A program made the position numbers and the translations under genes. Positions 18,732 to 28,449 of a stretch of DNA of 64,000 nt are shown in pieces. Numbering within the stretch: the stretch's first letter is position 1; each line of letters starts with the position of its first letter. Where the stretch lies: assembly GCF_004959925.1 (NCBI RefSeq), contig NZ_SPUW01000002.1:806001-870000 (forward strand), read 5' to 3'. Source of the stretch: Pseudooceanicola onchidii (GTDB taxonomy: Bacteria > Pseudomonadota > Alphaproteobacteria > Rhodobacterales > Rhodobacteraceae). Below the pieces are notes generated by a model. The model did no database searches. It saw only the letters and a program-made list of their open reading frames with translations, and had not been told where the DNA came from.

Positions 18732-19045
18732 TGTCCAGCCTGCGGATGCTCTATCTCGGGCTGGCGATCTGGGGGGCGGTGCATCCCATGTCGCTGATGC
18801 TGGGGTGGGTGTCCGAGACGGGGCAGGGGCTGGGTGGCCTTCTTGCCGCCTGGACGGCCAATGGCGCGGTCGCGGGGCTGGCCTGGGATCTGGTGATCGC
18901 CGCGGTGGCGCTGACGGTCTGGATCCTGGCCGAGGTCTACGTGCGCCGCAACTGGTCGGCCCTTGTCGCCATACCGGCGACATTTCTGATCGGCGTCAGC
19001 TGTGGCCTGCCGCTTTATCTTTTCCTTCGAACACGAGCTTCCTGA
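18731..19045 (+). CDS. DUF2834 membrane protein
   Basis: 104 residues with three predicted membrane spans (around residues 5-25, 47-67 and 77-99), matching DUF2834. Function unknown. Start and stop both overlap their neighbours by one base (TGATG), so it is co-translated with the lipoprotein and lysA. Confidence 0.82.
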   Translation: MSSLRMLYLGLAIWGAVHPMSLMLGWVSETGQGLGGLLAAWTANGAVAGLAWDLVIAAVALTVWILAEVYVRRNWSALVAIPATFLIGVSCGLPLYLFLRTRAS

Positions 19046-20310
19046 TGGACCATTTCCTCTATCGCGACGGCGCGCTTTACGCCGAAGACGTTCCCGTGGC
19101 CGACATCGCGGCCCAGGTCGGCACGCCGTTCTACCTGTATTCCACCGCGACCCTGACCCGCCACTTCAAGCTCTTTGACGAAGCGCTCGCCTGGGGGCCG
19201 CACATGGTCTGCTATGCGATGAAGGCGGCGTCGAACCAGGCGATCCTGAAGACGCTGGCGGCCTGCGGGGCGGGGATGGACGTGGTGTCGGGCGGTGAAT
19301 ACGCGCGGGCCATCGCAGCGGGCGTTCCGGGCGACAGGATCGTCTTTTCGGGCGTCGGCAAGACCGAGGAGGAGATGCGTGCGGCGTTGTCCGGCGGCAT
19401 CCGTCAGTTCAACCTGGAGTCCGAGCCCGAGATGGAGCGGCTGAACCGTGTCGCGCTGGACATGGGCGTCGTGGCCCCGGTGACCGTGCGGGTGAACCCG
19501 GACGTCGACGCCAAGACCCACGCCAAGATCGCGACCGGCAAGTCCGAGAACAAGTTCGGCATCCCGATTTCCCGCGCCCGCGAAGTCTATGCCCGTGTGG
19601 CGAAGCTGCCGGGCCTCAGGGCCGTGGGCATCGACGTCCATATCGGGTCACAGCTGACCGATCTGGAACCCTACCGACTCGCCTTCCGCAAGGTGGGGGA
19701 ACTGACCGACGTGCTGCGGGCCGACGGGCACGACATCCAGCGGCTGGATCTGGGCGGCGGGCTGGGCATCCCCTACACCCGCGGCAACGAGGCGCCGCCG
19801 CTTCCGATGGATTACGGCAACCTGATCCGCGAGGAACTGGGCGACAAGGGCTGCGAGATCGAGATCGAGCCGGGCCGTCTGGTCGCGGGCAACGCGGGCA
19901 TCATGGTCAGCAAGGTGGTCTACGTGAAATCGGGTGAAGGGCGCGACTTCCTGATCCTCGACGGGGCGATGAACGACCTGATCCGCCCGGCCATGTACGA
20001 CGCGCATCACGACATCATCCCGGTCATCGAACCCGCCCCCGGCTTCGAATACCAGCCCTATGACATCGTGGGCCCGGTTTGCGAATCCGGCGACACCTTT
20101 GCCAAGCAACGGATGATGCCGCCGCTGGCCGAAGGGGACCTGGTCGCCTTCCGCTCTGCCGGGGCCTATGGCGCGGTAATGAGCAGCGAATACAACTCTC
20201 GCCCGCTTATTCCCGAGGTTCTGGTGCACGAGGATCAATTCGCTGTCATCCGCCCGCGTCCAAGCTTTGACGAGATGATAAACCGCGATACGCTACCTTC
20301 GTGGCTCTAG
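19045..20310 (+). CDS. lysA: Diaminopimelate decarboxylase
   Basis: PLP enzyme converting meso-diaminopimelate to lysine. 421 residues. The PLP lysine is in CYAMKAASNQ, the phosphate region in HIGSQLTDL, LDLGGGLGIPY is the glycine loop, and the second-subunit active-site Cys is in VCESGDTF. The start codon overlaps the DUF2834 stop. Its chromosomal link to argH is common in alphaproteobacteria. Confidence 0.97.
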   Translation: MDHFLYRDGALYAEDVPVADIAAQVGTPFYLYSTATLTRHFKLFDEALAWGPHMVCYAMKAASNQAILKTLAACGAGMDVVSGGEYARAIAAGVPGDRIVFSGVGKTEEEMRAALSGGIRQFNLESEPEMERLNRVALDMGVVAPVTVRVNPDVDAKTHAKIATGKSENKFGIPISRAREVYARVAKLPGLRAVGIDVHIGSQLTDLEPYRLAFRKVGELTDVLRADGHDIQRLDLGGGLGIPYTRGNEAPPLPMDYGNLIREELGDKGCEIEIEPGRLVAGNAGIMVSKVVYVKSGEGRDFLILDGAMNDLIRPAMYDAHHDIIPVIEPAPGFEYQPYDIVGPVCESGDTFAKQRMMPPLAEGDLVAFRSAGAYGAVMSSEYNSRPLIPEVLVHEDQFAVIRPRPSFDEMINRDTLPSWL

Positions 20311-20341
20311 GACGATCCCCGTCCGCGCCACGAGGAGCTTG

Positions 20342-22978
20342 ATGACCGACCGCAGCCTCTTCACCGAAACCCTCCGTCGCATTTCGCGGCCCCTGATGCT
20401 GACCCATGCGGGGCTGGTGGCCGAACGGCTGGCGCGCGCCTTCTGGCCGCTCTGGTCGGTGTTGATCTTCACGCTGGCGCTGCTGATGCTGGGCGTGCAG
20501 GACATGGTGCCGGTCGAGGTCGTCTGGGGCATGGGCGCGGCTCTGGCGGTACTTGCCATTGGGGCGCTGCTGCGCGGGGCCATGCGGTTCCGCTGGCCCG
20601 GCCGGGACGAGGCGATCGGACGTCTGGATGCCTCGCTACGCGGACGCCCCCTGCAGGCGCTGCGCGACAGCCAGACGATCGGCGCGGGCGATTTCGGATC
20701 CGAAGGGCTGTGGCGGGCGCACCAGGCGCGGATGGCCGATCGGGCCCGCAGTGCGAAAGCGGTCGAGCCTGACCTGCGCGTGTCGAACCGCGATGTCTTC
20801 GGGCTGCGGTTCGTGGCACTGACGGTGTTCATGGTCGCGGCGCTTTTCGGATCGTTCTGGCGCGTCGGGACCGTTGCGGGCATGGCCCCAGGCGGTGGTG
20901 CGGCGCTGGCGGCGGGACCGGCCTGGGAAGGCTGGATCGAACCGCCGCTTTATACCGGTCTGCCGGTCCTGTACCTCGCCGATCTGGACGGCACGATCGA
21001 GGTGCCGAAAGGATCCAAGGCGACCCTGCGGCTATATGGCGAAGTCGGCGCGCTGTCGGTCGACCAAAGCGTCGGCGCGGCGGTCGAAGATCCGACCGCC
21101 CCGGCGCAAAGCTACGAGATGACGCAGGACGGCACGCTGGCCATCACCGGCCCGGGCGGCGAGGCCTGGCAGGTCTTGCTATCCCGCGACGCCCCCCCGC
21201 GCGTCGAGATCACCGGCGAGGCCGAGGCTTCGATCCGGGGCGAATTCAAGCTGCCCTTCCGGGCCGAGGATGATTTCGGCGTCGAAGGCGGAGAGGCGGT
21301 CATCACGCTGAACCTTGATGCGGTCGACCGCCGCTATGGCCTGACCCGCGATCCCGAACCGCGCGATCCGATCCGGCTGGTCATGCCGCTGCCGATCGCG
21401 GGCGACCGCACGCTGTTCACGCAGGAGCTGATCGAGGATCTGTCGCAGCACCCCTGGGCCAACATGCCGGTCACGATCACGCTGACCGCCACGGATGCTG
21501 CCGGGCAGTCGGGCCAGTCCGCGCCGTTCGAAACGCGTCTGTCGTCGCGCCGGTTCTTCGACCCGCTGGCCGCCGCGCTGATCGAACAGCGTCGCGACCT
21601 GCTTTGGAACCGCGACAACGACCGGCGCATCGTGCAGGTGATGAAGGCGATCTCCTGGCAGCCCGAGGGGCTGTTCCGAAGCGAGACCGCCTATCTGCGG
21701 ATGCGCGTGCTGCTGCGCCGGATGGACACGATCACGCAGTATGCGTCCCTGACCGATGAACAGGTCACGGACCTGTCGCAGGCCCTGTGGGATCTGGCCC
21801 TGCTGATCGAGGACGGCGATCTGGATGACGCCCGCGAACGGATGCAGCGCGCGCAGGAACGCCTGTCCGAAGCGATGAAGAACGGTGCCTCGGACGAGGA
21901 AATCGCCCGGCTCATGCAGGAATTGCGCGACGCCACCCAGGACTACATGCGCCAGCTGTCGCGTGAGGCGGCAGAAGAAGGCCAGATGGGCGAAGAGCTG
22001 TCGGCCGAGCAGATGGAAAACGCGATGCGCCTGAGCCAGGACGACCTGCAGGCGATGATGGACCGCATCCAGGAGCTGATGGAACAGGGCCGCATGGCCG
22101 AGGCGCACCAGGCGCTGGAAGAGCTTCAGCGGATGATGGAGAACATGCGCGTCACCCAGGGCCAGGGCGGTCAGCAGCAATCGCCGGGTCAGCAGGCGAT
22201 GGAAGGACTGTCGGAAACCCTGCGCGAACAGCAGGGTCTGTCGGACCAGGCCTTCCGCGACCTGCAGGAACAGTTCAACCCGAACGCCAACCGTGGCGAC
22301 AATGCGCAGAACGAAGGCCGTGACGGCAACCAGGGCCGGGGCCAGCAGCATGGCCAGGGGGCCCAGGGTCAGCGACAGGGCGAAGGCCAGCAGGAAGGGC
22401 AGGGCCAGGGCAACCAGCAAAGCCAGCAGCAGGGCCAGGGCCAGCAACAGGGGCAACCCGGCGGCGGTGGCGACGGGTCGCTTGAAGGCGACCTGGCCGG
22501 GCGTCAGCAGGCGCTGCGCAACGAACTGAACCGCCAGCGCGGCAACCTGCCGGGCATGAGCGGCGAGGCCGGAGAGGCCGCCCGCGAGGCGCTGGAACGG
22601 GCCGAACGGTCGATGCAAGGCGCCGAGGATGCGCTGCGCGACAACGACCTAGCCGAGGCAATCGACCAGCAGTCCGACGCGATGGAGGCCCTGCGTGAAG
22701 GTCTGCGCAACATGGGCGAAGCCATGGCCGAAGAACAGCGCCAGCGCGCGGGTCAACAGGGTCAGGCGCAGGGCAACCAGGGTGGCGAACGCAACGATCC
22801 GCTTGGCCGCCAGGCCGGCACCAACGGCGAAATGGGCAGCCAGCAGGACATGCTGCAGGACCGTGACGTCTATCGCCGTGCGCTTGAACTGGAACAGGAG
22901 TTGCGCCGCCGGTCCGGCGATGGCGACCGGCCCGAGGTCGAACGCGACTACCTCAAGCGGCTGCTCGAACGGTTCTGA
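20342..22978 (+). CDS. TIGR02302 family membrane protein with Gln-rich C-terminal region
   Basis: 878 residues, found mainly in alphaproteobacteria. Three predicted membrane spans lie in the first ~175 residues (around 38-58, 62-82, 155-175). They are followed by a beta-rich soluble region, then long helices (roughly 440-600), then a low-complexity stretch rich in Gln and Gly (about 610-760, repeated QGQ units) and a final helical part. Function is unknown; the topology suggests a large periplasmic segment. ATG at 20342 has GAGG upstream; TTG three bases earlier is less likely. It lies 31 bases after lysA. Confidence 0.88.
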   Translation: MTDRSLFTETLRRISRPLMLTHAGLVAERLARAFWPLWSVLIFTLALLMLGVQDMVPVEVVWGMGAALAVLAIGALLRGAMRFRWPGRDEAIGRLDASLRGRPLQALRDSQTIGAGDFGSEGLWRAHQARMADRARSAKAVEPDLRVSNRDVFGLRFVALTVFMVAALFGSFWRVGTVAGMAPGGGAALAAGPAWEGWIEPPLYTGLPVLYLADLDGTIEVPKGSKATLRLYGEVGALSVDQSVGAAVEDPTAPAQSYEMTQDGTLAITGPGGEAWQVLLSRDAPPRVEITGEAEASIRGEFKLPFRAEDDFGVEGGEAVITLNLDAVDRRYGLTRDPEPRDPIRLVMPLPIAGDRTLFTQELIEDLSQHPWANMPVTITLTATDAAGQSGQSAPFETRLSSRRFFDPLAAALIEQRRDLLWNRDNDRRIVQVMKAISWQPEGLFRSETAYLRMRVLLRRMDTITQYASLTDEQVTDLSQALWDLALLIEDGDLDDARERMQRAQERLSEAMKNGASDEEIARLMQELRDATQDYMRQLSREAAEEGQMGEELSAEQMENAMRLSQDDLQAMMDRIQELMEQGRMAEAHQALEELQRMMENMRVTQGQGGQQQSPGQQAMEGLSETLREQQGLSDQAFRDLQEQFNPNANRGDNAQNEGRDGNQGRGQQHGQGAQGQRQGEGQQEGQGQGNQQSQQQGQGQQQGQPGGGGDGSLEGDLAGRQQALRNELNRQRGNLPGMSGEAGEAAREALERAERSMQGAEDALRDNDLAEAIDQQSDAMEALREGLRNMGEAMAEEQRQRAGQQGQAQGNQGGERNDPLGRQAGTNGEMGSQQDMLQDRDVYRRALELEQELRRRSGDGDRPEVERDYLKRLLERF

Positions 22979-22990
22979 AGATCCGAAGCC

Positions 22991-23947
22991 TTATTCGGTC
23001 GGGGCGGGCTGCCTGTCCGCGTCGCCCGCCATGTCGTCCAGCTTGGCCGCGAGCGACGCCGCCTGACGATCCAGCCAGGACCGGCCACGATCAATGACAT
23101 CCACGTAGGTGTTCATCATCGGGCCCAGCACCGGCAGCGCCTTCCCGATGGCCGGGGCCTGCAGGTAAAGGGTCGCGCCGACCGCCAGAATGATCAGCAC
23201 CGAAATGAACCCGCGCTGCGTTCCGCGTCGCGCCTGACGCGCCGCCGTCTGGGCCGCGCGCGGACCGGTCTTCATCGTGTCGCCCTTGCGGCGCAGGGAC
23301 GAGTTGATTTCCTCGATATCGGGCAGCAGGTTGCGCCGTGACGACGCGGCGGCTGCGGCCCCCTCGACCATCCCCGGGCGGACCGGTTCGGCCGGCGTAT
23401 CGTCGTGGATCAGCTCTCCGGGTTTGACGCGCAGGCTTTCGGTCGCGGGGCGGGGCGGTTGCTCGGGCTCGCCCAGACCAAGATCGGGCTGGCTTTCCAG
23501 CGGATCCTGGCCCCGCGCACGTTCTTCGTATTCGGCCTCTTCGCGCAGGATCGACTGCACGGCCGGGTCCAGCGCCCGGCGGCGCGGGGCCGGATGATCG
23601 GGCGGCGGGCCGACATCCTCGTCGTCGTCCTCATCCTCATCGAAGTCTTCGTCGAAGGCTTCGTCCGGCTCGACCTCGTCCTCCGCATCCTCGGGGGCGG
23701 TGTCGGTGAATTCGAAGGTCTCGGGGTCGTCCTCGGGCGTGTCGTCGGGCGCGGGCTCCTGCCGTGCTGCGGACAGGTCGGGCGATGACAGGTCGTCCTC
23801 GTCCGTGTCCTCTTCGGGCATGTGGTCCGGGTGATACTGATACCAGGTGTCACCACAATTCGAGCACTGGACATCGCGTCCCGAAGTCGGGATCACCTCG
23901 TCCGGCACTTCGTACTCGGCACCACAGTTTGGACACGTCAGTCGCAT
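22991..23947 (-). CDS. Zinc-ribbon (MJ0042-type) protein with acidic linker and one membrane span
   Basis: 318 residues. The N terminus is a CxxC...CxxC zinc finger (CPNC at 5-8, CSNC at 28-31). A long acidic Asp/Glu/Pro region (about 45-125) and a basic Arg-rich stretch follow, then one membrane segment (about 247-264, FISVLIILAVGATLYLQ) and a helical end. This is the layout of the MJ0042/DUF3426-like family, of unknown function. It is divergent from ftsE and convergent with the TIGR02302 gene, 12 bases away. Confidence 0.87.
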   Translation of the reverse strand: MRLTCPNCGAEYEVPDEVIPTSGRDVQCSNCGDTWYQYHPDHMPEEDTDEDDLSSPDLSAARQEPAPDDTPEDDPETFEFTDTAPEDAEDEVEPDEAFDEDFDEDEDDDEDVGPPPDHPAPRRRALDPAVQSILREEAEYEERARGQDPLESQPDLGLGEPEQPPRPATESLRVKPGELIHDDTPAEPVRPGMVEGAAAAASSRRNLLPDIEEINSSLRRKGDTMKTGPRAAQTAARQARRGTQRGFISVLIILAVGATLYLQAPAIGKALPVLGPMMNTYVDVIDRGRSWLDRQAASLAAKLDDMAGDADRQPAPTE

Positions 23948-24095
23948 GAGCCTCCGCCCGTTTCAGGCCCGCACATAACTCTTTGTGGCTTATTTTGTAT
24001 AGGCTTCGCCGCAAAACGCAATCGCCTGTCAGCGAGGTGCGATTGAAACCTGCCCCGGTCTGGTGCAGAAACGTCGCGATAACCGGGGGCAGGCA

Positions 24096-24773
24096 GTGAT
24101 CGAGCTTGAGAATGTGGCCTACAGCTATGGCGGGGGCGAACTGCTGAGCGACGTGTCGCTGCGGCTGGCGCCGGGGTCGTTCCATTTCCTGACGGGGCCG
24201 TCCGGCTCTGGCAAGACGACGTTTCTCAAGCTGTGCTACGGTGAACTGGTGCCGACGTCCGGCTTTGCCCGGATCTTCGATCAGGACGTGCGGTCCATGA
24301 CACGCGACGACATCGCCATGGCGCGGCGGCGGATCGGCGTGGTGCATCAGGACTGCCAGTTTCTTGATCACCTGCCGATCTCGGACAATGTCGCGCTGCC
24401 GCTGACGGTCGCGGGGTTCGACGTGCAGTCGGAATCGCAGAACCTGGCCGAACTGATGCAGTGGTGCGGCCTGACCCCGCGCGCCAATGCGCTGCCACCG
24501 GAACTGTCGGGCGGTGAACGCCAGCGTGCGGCCCTGGCCCGCGCGGTGATCCTGTCGCCCGACCTGATCCTCGCCGACGAACCCACGGGCAACGTCGATT
24601 GGGAAATGTCGCAACGCCTTCTGCAACTGCTGATCGAGCTGAACCGGATGGGCAAGACGGTGATGATCGCGACCCATGACCTCGGCCTGATCCGCGCCGC
24701 CAAGCAGCACGTGCAGGCGCGTGTCCTGCGGATTTCCAACCGGCGGCTTCAGCTTGCGGGGGCCGACCTGTGA
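24096..24773 (+). CDS. ftsE: Cell division ATP-binding protein FtsE
   Basis: ATPase of the FtsEX complex, which controls peptidoglycan hydrolases at the division septum. Walker A GPSGSGKTT, signature LSGGERQRAALARA, Walker B LILADEPTGNVDW and the switch His in ATHDL are all present. The GTG at 24096 gives the usual FtsE start (MIELENV) and a length of 225 residues; a GTG 33 bases upstream is the alternative. It overlaps ftsX by four bases. Confidence 0.93.
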   Translation: MIELENVAYSYGGGELLSDVSLRLAPGSFHFLTGPSGSGKTTFLKLCYGELVPTSGFARIFDQDVRSMTRDDIAMARRRIGVVHQDCQFLDHLPISDNVALPLTVAGFDVQSESQNLAELMQWCGLTPRANALPPELSGGERQRAALARAVILSPDLILADEPTGNVDWEMSQRLLQLLIELNRMGKTVMIATHDLGLIRAAKQHVQARVLRISNRRLQLAGADL

Positions 24774-25669
24774 GGGCGCCGCGGTTCCTGACGGACCTGC
24801 TGGTCGCCGACGGATCGGCTGACCGGGTGGTGCCGCCCTCGGGCTTCACGGCGCATCTGACGCTGTTTTCGGCGGGCGTCATGGCGTTTCTGGCGGTCTT
24901 CGCGCTGGCCCTGTCGCTGGCAACCGGGCGCCTGGCCGACAGATGGGGAGACGAGCTGGCCCATGCCTCGACCGTGCGCATCTCGGCACCCGACGACCAG
25001 ATGGCGGTGCAGACCGAAGCCGCGCTGAGGGTGCTGCAGACCACCGACGGCATCGAAAGCGCCCGCGCGCTGAGCGAGGACGAACAGCGCGCCCTGCTGG
25101 CGCCATGGTTCGGTCCCGAGGTGCCTGTGGAAAGCCTGCCGATCCCGCAGCTGATCGAGGTGATCGAAAGCGACGCGGGCTATGATGCGGCGGGCCTGAG
25201 GATGCGGCTCTCGGCCGAAGCCCCCGGCGCGGTGCTGGACGACCATACGCGCTGGCGGCGGCCGCTGATCGCGGCGGCGAACCGGCTGCGCGCGCTCGGC
25301 CTCTTCTCGATCCTGCTGATCGGCGGCGCGATGGCGGCGATGATCACGCTTGCCGCCAATGCAGCCCTTGCCGCCAATGCCAAGGTGATCGAAGTCCTGC
25401 GCCTTGTCGGCGCGCAGGATCGTTATATCGCCCGGGCCTTCGTGCGCCGCTTCACGCTGCGTGCGCTGGCGGGCGCGACGGTCGGGACAGTGGCGGGCAT
25501 GATCGCGGTGCTTTTGATGCCGTCGCAGGCCGAGGTCGGCTTCCTGACGGGCCTGGGCTTTGCCGGGGCGGAATGGTTCTGGCTTCTGGTCCTGCCGCCG
25601 GTGGCGGGGCTTGTCGCCTATCTGGCCACGCAGCGCGCGGCCCTGCGCGTTCTGGGGGCGCTGAGCTGA
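24770..25669 (+). CDS. ftsX: Cell division protein FtsX
   Basis: Membrane partner of FtsE, passing its ATP cycle to periplasmic murein-hydrolase activators. 299 residues: one span near residues 30-50, a periplasmic domain (55-165), and three more spans (about 177-197, 228-250, 265-285). Starts with GTG overlapping ftsE, and its stop shares a base with plsC. Confidence 0.92.
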   Translation: MRAPRFLTDLLVADGSADRVVPPSGFTAHLTLFSAGVMAFLAVFALALSLATGRLADRWGDELAHASTVRISAPDDQMAVQTEAALRVLQTTDGIESARALSEDEQRALLAPWFGPEVPVESLPIPQLIEVIESDAGYDAAGLRMRLSAEAPGAVLDDHTRWRRPLIAAANRLRALGLFSILLIGGAMAAMITLAANAALAANAKVIEVLRLVGAQDRYIARAFVRRFTLRALAGATVGTVAGMIAVLLMPSQAEVGFLTGLGFAGAEWFWLLVLPPVAGLVAYLATQRAALRVLGALS

Positions 25670-26397
25670 TGCAATACCTGCGGTCGCTGTTCTTCATTTT
25701 CCAGATGTACCTGGTGATGCTGATCATGGCGATCGGCTTCACCCCCTTCGTCATCGTCAACCGGCGCTATGCCTACTCGGCGGTGCACACCTACTGCAGG
25801 TGGGTCCGCTGGACCGCGCGGCTGATCGTCGGCCTGCGCTCCGAAGTGCGCGGCCCGGTGCCCGAGACCGAGGTCATCGTCGCCTCGAAACACCAAAGCT
25901 TCTTCGATATCATCCTGCTGGTCTCGGTCCTGCCGCGCCCGAAGTTCATCATGAAATCGTCGCTGCGCTTCGCCCCGATCGTCGGCTATTACGCCGACCG
26001 GATCGGCTGCGTCCCGGTGAACCGGGGCAAACGGGCCGAGGCGATCCGCAAGATGGTCGCAGGGGTGACGGCCGGCGATGCCCCCGCCGGGCAGCTGGTG
26101 ATCTTTCCGCAGGGCACGCGCGTCGCGCCCGGCGCGCATCTGCCCTACAAGATCGGGACTTACGTGATCTACAGCGAAACCGTTCAGGCCTGCGTCCCGG
26201 CCGCGACCAACGTCGGCGTCTTCTGGCCCCGTCACGGCATCCTGCGTCGCCCGGGTCTGGCCGTGGTCGAATTCCTGCCGCCGATCACCCCGGGCGCCAG
26301 CCGAGAGGACTTCATGGCCCAGCTCGAATCCAGCGTCGAGGCCAACAGCGACCGCCTGATGGCCGAAGCGGGCTTTCCCGTCGCGACGCGCGGCTAA
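25669..26397 (+). CDS. plsC: 1-acyl-sn-glycerol-3-phosphate acyltransferase
   Basis: Acylates lysophosphatidic acid to phosphatidic acid in membrane lipid synthesis. 242 residues: an N-terminal hydrophobic anchor (about 8-28), the catalytic H(X)4D as SKHQSFFDI, the acyl-acceptor motif FPQGTR and later block VPAATNVG. The start shares one base with the ftsX stop, so it belongs to the ftsEX operon and links envelope growth with division. Confidence 0.93.
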   Translation: MQYLRSLFFIFQMYLVMLIMAIGFTPFVIVNRRYAYSAVHTYCRWVRWTARLIVGLRSEVRGPVPETEVIVASKHQSFFDIILLVSVLPRPKFIMKSSLRFAPIVGYYADRIGCVPVNRGKRAEAIRKMVAGVTAGDAPAGQLVIFPQGTRVAPGAHLPYKIGTYVIYSETVQACVPAATNVGVFWPRHGILRRPGLAVVEFLPPITPGASREDFMAQLESSVEANSDRLMAEAGFPVATRG

Positions 26398-26400
26398 CCC

Positions 26401-26432
26401 CTTCATCTTGCGAAAAATACTCCCGCCGGAGG
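26401..26432 (-). repeat. Dispersed intergenic repeat, copy 2
   Basis: Read on the minus strand it begins CCTCCGGCGGGAGTATTTTT and ends GCAAGATGAAG, nearly identical to the copy at 63389. It begins four bases after the plsC stop and sits just before the plsC/lpd terminator. Confidence 0.75.
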
Positions 26433-26436
26433 CAAA

Positions 26437-26467
26437 ACGGCCCGGAGCTGTCAAAACTCCGGGCCGT
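26437..26467. terminator. Bidirectional terminator between plsC and lpd
   Basis: ACGGCCCGGAG/CTCCGGGCCGT, a perfect 11-bp stem with a 9-base loop. On the minus strand a TTTT follows at once; on the plus strand the tail is CTGTCTGTCT. It lies between the convergent plsC and lpd genes. Confidence 0.8.
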
Positions 26468-26539
26468 CTGTCTGTCTGGCGCAGCAGGTGAAAGGTCCGG
26501 TGGACCTTTCATGCCGACGACGGGCGGAGCCCGACCTGC

Positions 26540-27928
26540 TTAGCTGTGGATCGGTCCGTCACCGCAGGCCAGCGCGGCCTCGCGCACGGCTTCCGAATAG
26601 GTCGGGTGGGCGTGGCAGGTCAGTGCCAGGTCCTGGGCCGAGGCGCCGAATTCCATCGCCACGCAGATCTCGTGGATCAGGTCGCCCGCTGCCGGGCCGA
26701 CGATATGCGCGCCCAGGATCCGGTCGGTTTCCTTGTCGGCGAGGATCTTGACGAAGCCGTCGGCGGCGAAGATCGCCTTGGCCCGCGCGTTGCCCATGAA
26801 CGAGAACTTGCCGGCCTTGTACTTGCGGCCCTCGTCCTTCAGCTGCTCTTCGGTCTTGCCGACGCTGGCAACCTCGGGGTGGGTGTAGATCACGCCGGGG
26901 ATGACGCCATAGTTCACATGGCCGTGCTTGCCCGCGATGACCTCGGCCACCGCCATGCCCTCGTCCTCGGCCTTGTGGGCCAGCATCGGGCCCGTGATGG
27001 CGTCGCCGATGGCATAGACGCCCTTCACGTTGGTCGCCCAGTGATCGTCGGTTTTGACCTGACCGCGATCGGTCATCTCGACGCCGAGATCGGCCAGACC
27101 CAGACCGTCGGTATAGGGCTTGCGGCCTGTGGCGATCAGCACGGTGTCGGCGTCCAGCTGGTGTTCGCTGTCGTCCTTGCGCAGCTTGTAGGTCAGCTTG
27201 GCCTTGCCACGCGCGGTTTCGACCGACTGGACGGCAGCGCCAAGGATGAACTCCATGCCCTGTTTCTTCAGCAGTTTCTGAAGGCTGCGCTGCACTTCCT
27301 TGTCCATGCCCGGGGTGATGTGATCGAGGAATTCGACGACCGTGACCTCGGTGCCGAGGCGGGCGTAGACCGAACCCATCTCGAGCCCGATGACGCCTGC
27401 GCCAACGACGATCATCTTCTTTGGCGTCTTGGCGAGGCTCAGCGCGCCGGTCGACGACACGACGGTCTTCTCGTCGATCTCGATGCCGGGAAGCGAGGCC
27501 GGTTCGGAGCCGGTGGCGATGATGATGTTCTTGGCCTCGTGCACGTCGTCACCGACCTTGACCTTGCCGGCGGACGGAATCGAACCCCAGCCCTTGAGCC
27601 AGTCGATCTTGTTCTTCTTGAACAGGAATTCGATGCCGCCGGTGTTGCTGTCGACGACCGACTGCTTGTACTCCTGCATCACCTTCCAGTCGACCGAGGG
27701 CGCCTTGCCCTTCAGGCCCATGGTGGCAAAGTTGTGCTCGGCCTCGTGCAGCTGGTGGGTGGCGTGCAGCAGGGCCTTGGACGGGATGCAGCCCACGTTC
27801 AGGCAGGTGCCGCCGAGCGTCTCGCGGCCTTCGACAACGGCGGTCTTGAGGCCAAGCTGGGCGCAGCGGATGGCGGCGACATAGCCGCCGGGGCCTGCAC
27901 CGATCACGATCACATCATAGGCTGCCAT
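26540..27928 (-). CDS. lpd: Dihydrolipoyl dehydrogenase
   Basis: E3 of the 2-oxoglutarate dehydrogenase complex: reoxidises dihydrolipoamide with NAD+. 462 residues. FAD loop [14 protein letters not shown], redox disulfide [16 protein letters not shown] loop [11 protein letters not shown], second FAD strand GVYAIGDAI, and the catalytic His-Glu in HAHPTYSEA. It is last in the minus-strand sucC-to-lpd order, but three MAPEG genes and a repeat lie between it and sucB. Confidence 0.97.
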   Translation of the reverse strand: MAAYDVIVIGAGPGGYVAAIRCAQLGLKTAVVEGRETLGGTCLNVGCIPSKALLHATHQLHEAEHNFATMGLKGKAPSVDWKVMQEYKQSVVDSNTGGIEFLFKKNKIDWLKGWGSIPSAGKVKVGDDVHEAKNIIIATGSEPASLPGIEIDEKTVVSSTGALSLAKTPKKMIVVGAGVIGLEMGSVYARLGTEVTVVEFLDHITPGMDKEVQRSLQKLLKKQGMEFILGAAVQSVETARGKAKLTYKLRKDDSEHQLDADTVLIATGRKPYTDGLGLADLGVEMTDRGQVKTDDHWATNVKGVYAIGDAITGPMLAHKAEDEGMAVAEVIAGKHGHVNYGVIPGVIYTHPEVASVGKTEEQLKDEGRKYKAGKFSFMGNARAKAIFAADGFVKILADKETDRILGAHIVGPAAGDLIHEICVAMEFGASAQDLALTCHAHPTYSEAVREAALACGDGPIHS

Positions 27929-27996
27929 TGGGGTCTCCTTCGGTCTGTTCGGCGTCCCGTTTCCTTGGGTGTACGCCTGTCGGTGTGTCAGGGAAA

Positions 27997-28061
27997 GGGG
28001 CGCTGCCCCTTCTTGGGCCTGCGGCCCAATTCATCCCCGGAGTATTTGCGGAAAGGTGAAG
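27997..28061 (+). repeat. Dispersed intergenic repeat, copy 3
   Basis: Begins with the hairpin GGGGCGCTGCCCC, then a second short inverted repeat (GGGCCTGCGGCCC), and ends with the core CCGGAGTATTTGCGG plus AAAGGTGAAG. It ends one base before the stop codon of the first MAPEG gene. Confidence 0.7.
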
Positions 28062-28062
28062 A

Positions 28063-28449
28063 TCATATCAGGGCGGCGATCAGCATCAGCGTCGTGGCGA
28101 TCAGGCCCGCCATCCAGATCAGGCTGCGCCACGGGACCCAGCCGAAGACATAGGCCGGGATATAGGCGACGCGCGCGATCAGGTAGATCCAGGCGCAGGT
28201 GGTGGTGAAGCCGGTCGACCCGGCGTGGGCGGTCAGCAGGGCCGCAATGCCGAAAAGGATAAGACCTTCGAAGTGATTGTTGAGCGCGCGGTGGATGCGG
28301 CCGGGCTTTCCGGTCAGTTCGATCTTCTCGTCGCGCGGTTTCAGCGCGGCCTTGCGCCCGGCCTGGGCCTGACCGGCAACGGAATACATCGCCAGCTGCG
28401 CGACCTGCAGAAGCGCGGCGAGGGCGAGGACGGTGAGTTCGGGCGTCAT
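28063..28449 (-). CDS. MAPEG family membrane protein (third of three)
   Basis: 128 residues, four predicted membrane helices, starting MTPELTVLALAALLQV. It carries RIHRALNNHFEGL, the helix-2 motif of MAPEG (membrane-associated eicosanoid/glutathione metabolism) proteins, and RVAYIPAYVFG near helix 3-4. Bacterial members are mostly uncharacterised; some have glutathione-dependent activity. Its start overlaps the stop of the next MAPEG gene, and the two share clear similarity (GWVPWRSLI in both), pointing to tandem duplication. Confidence 0.88.
   Translation of the reverse strand: MTPELTVLALAALLQVAQLAMYSVAGQAQAGRKAALKPRDEKIELTGKPGRIHRALNNHFEGLILFGIAALLTAHAGSTGFTTTCAWIYLIARVAYIPAYVFGWVPWRSLIWMAGLIATTLMLIAALI

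Noticed and set aside
22300-22480. Tandem DNA repeat or frameshift in the Gln-rich part of the TIGR02302 gene
   Set aside because: The frame continues in register to a helical end; Gln/Gly low complexity is a known feature of this family.
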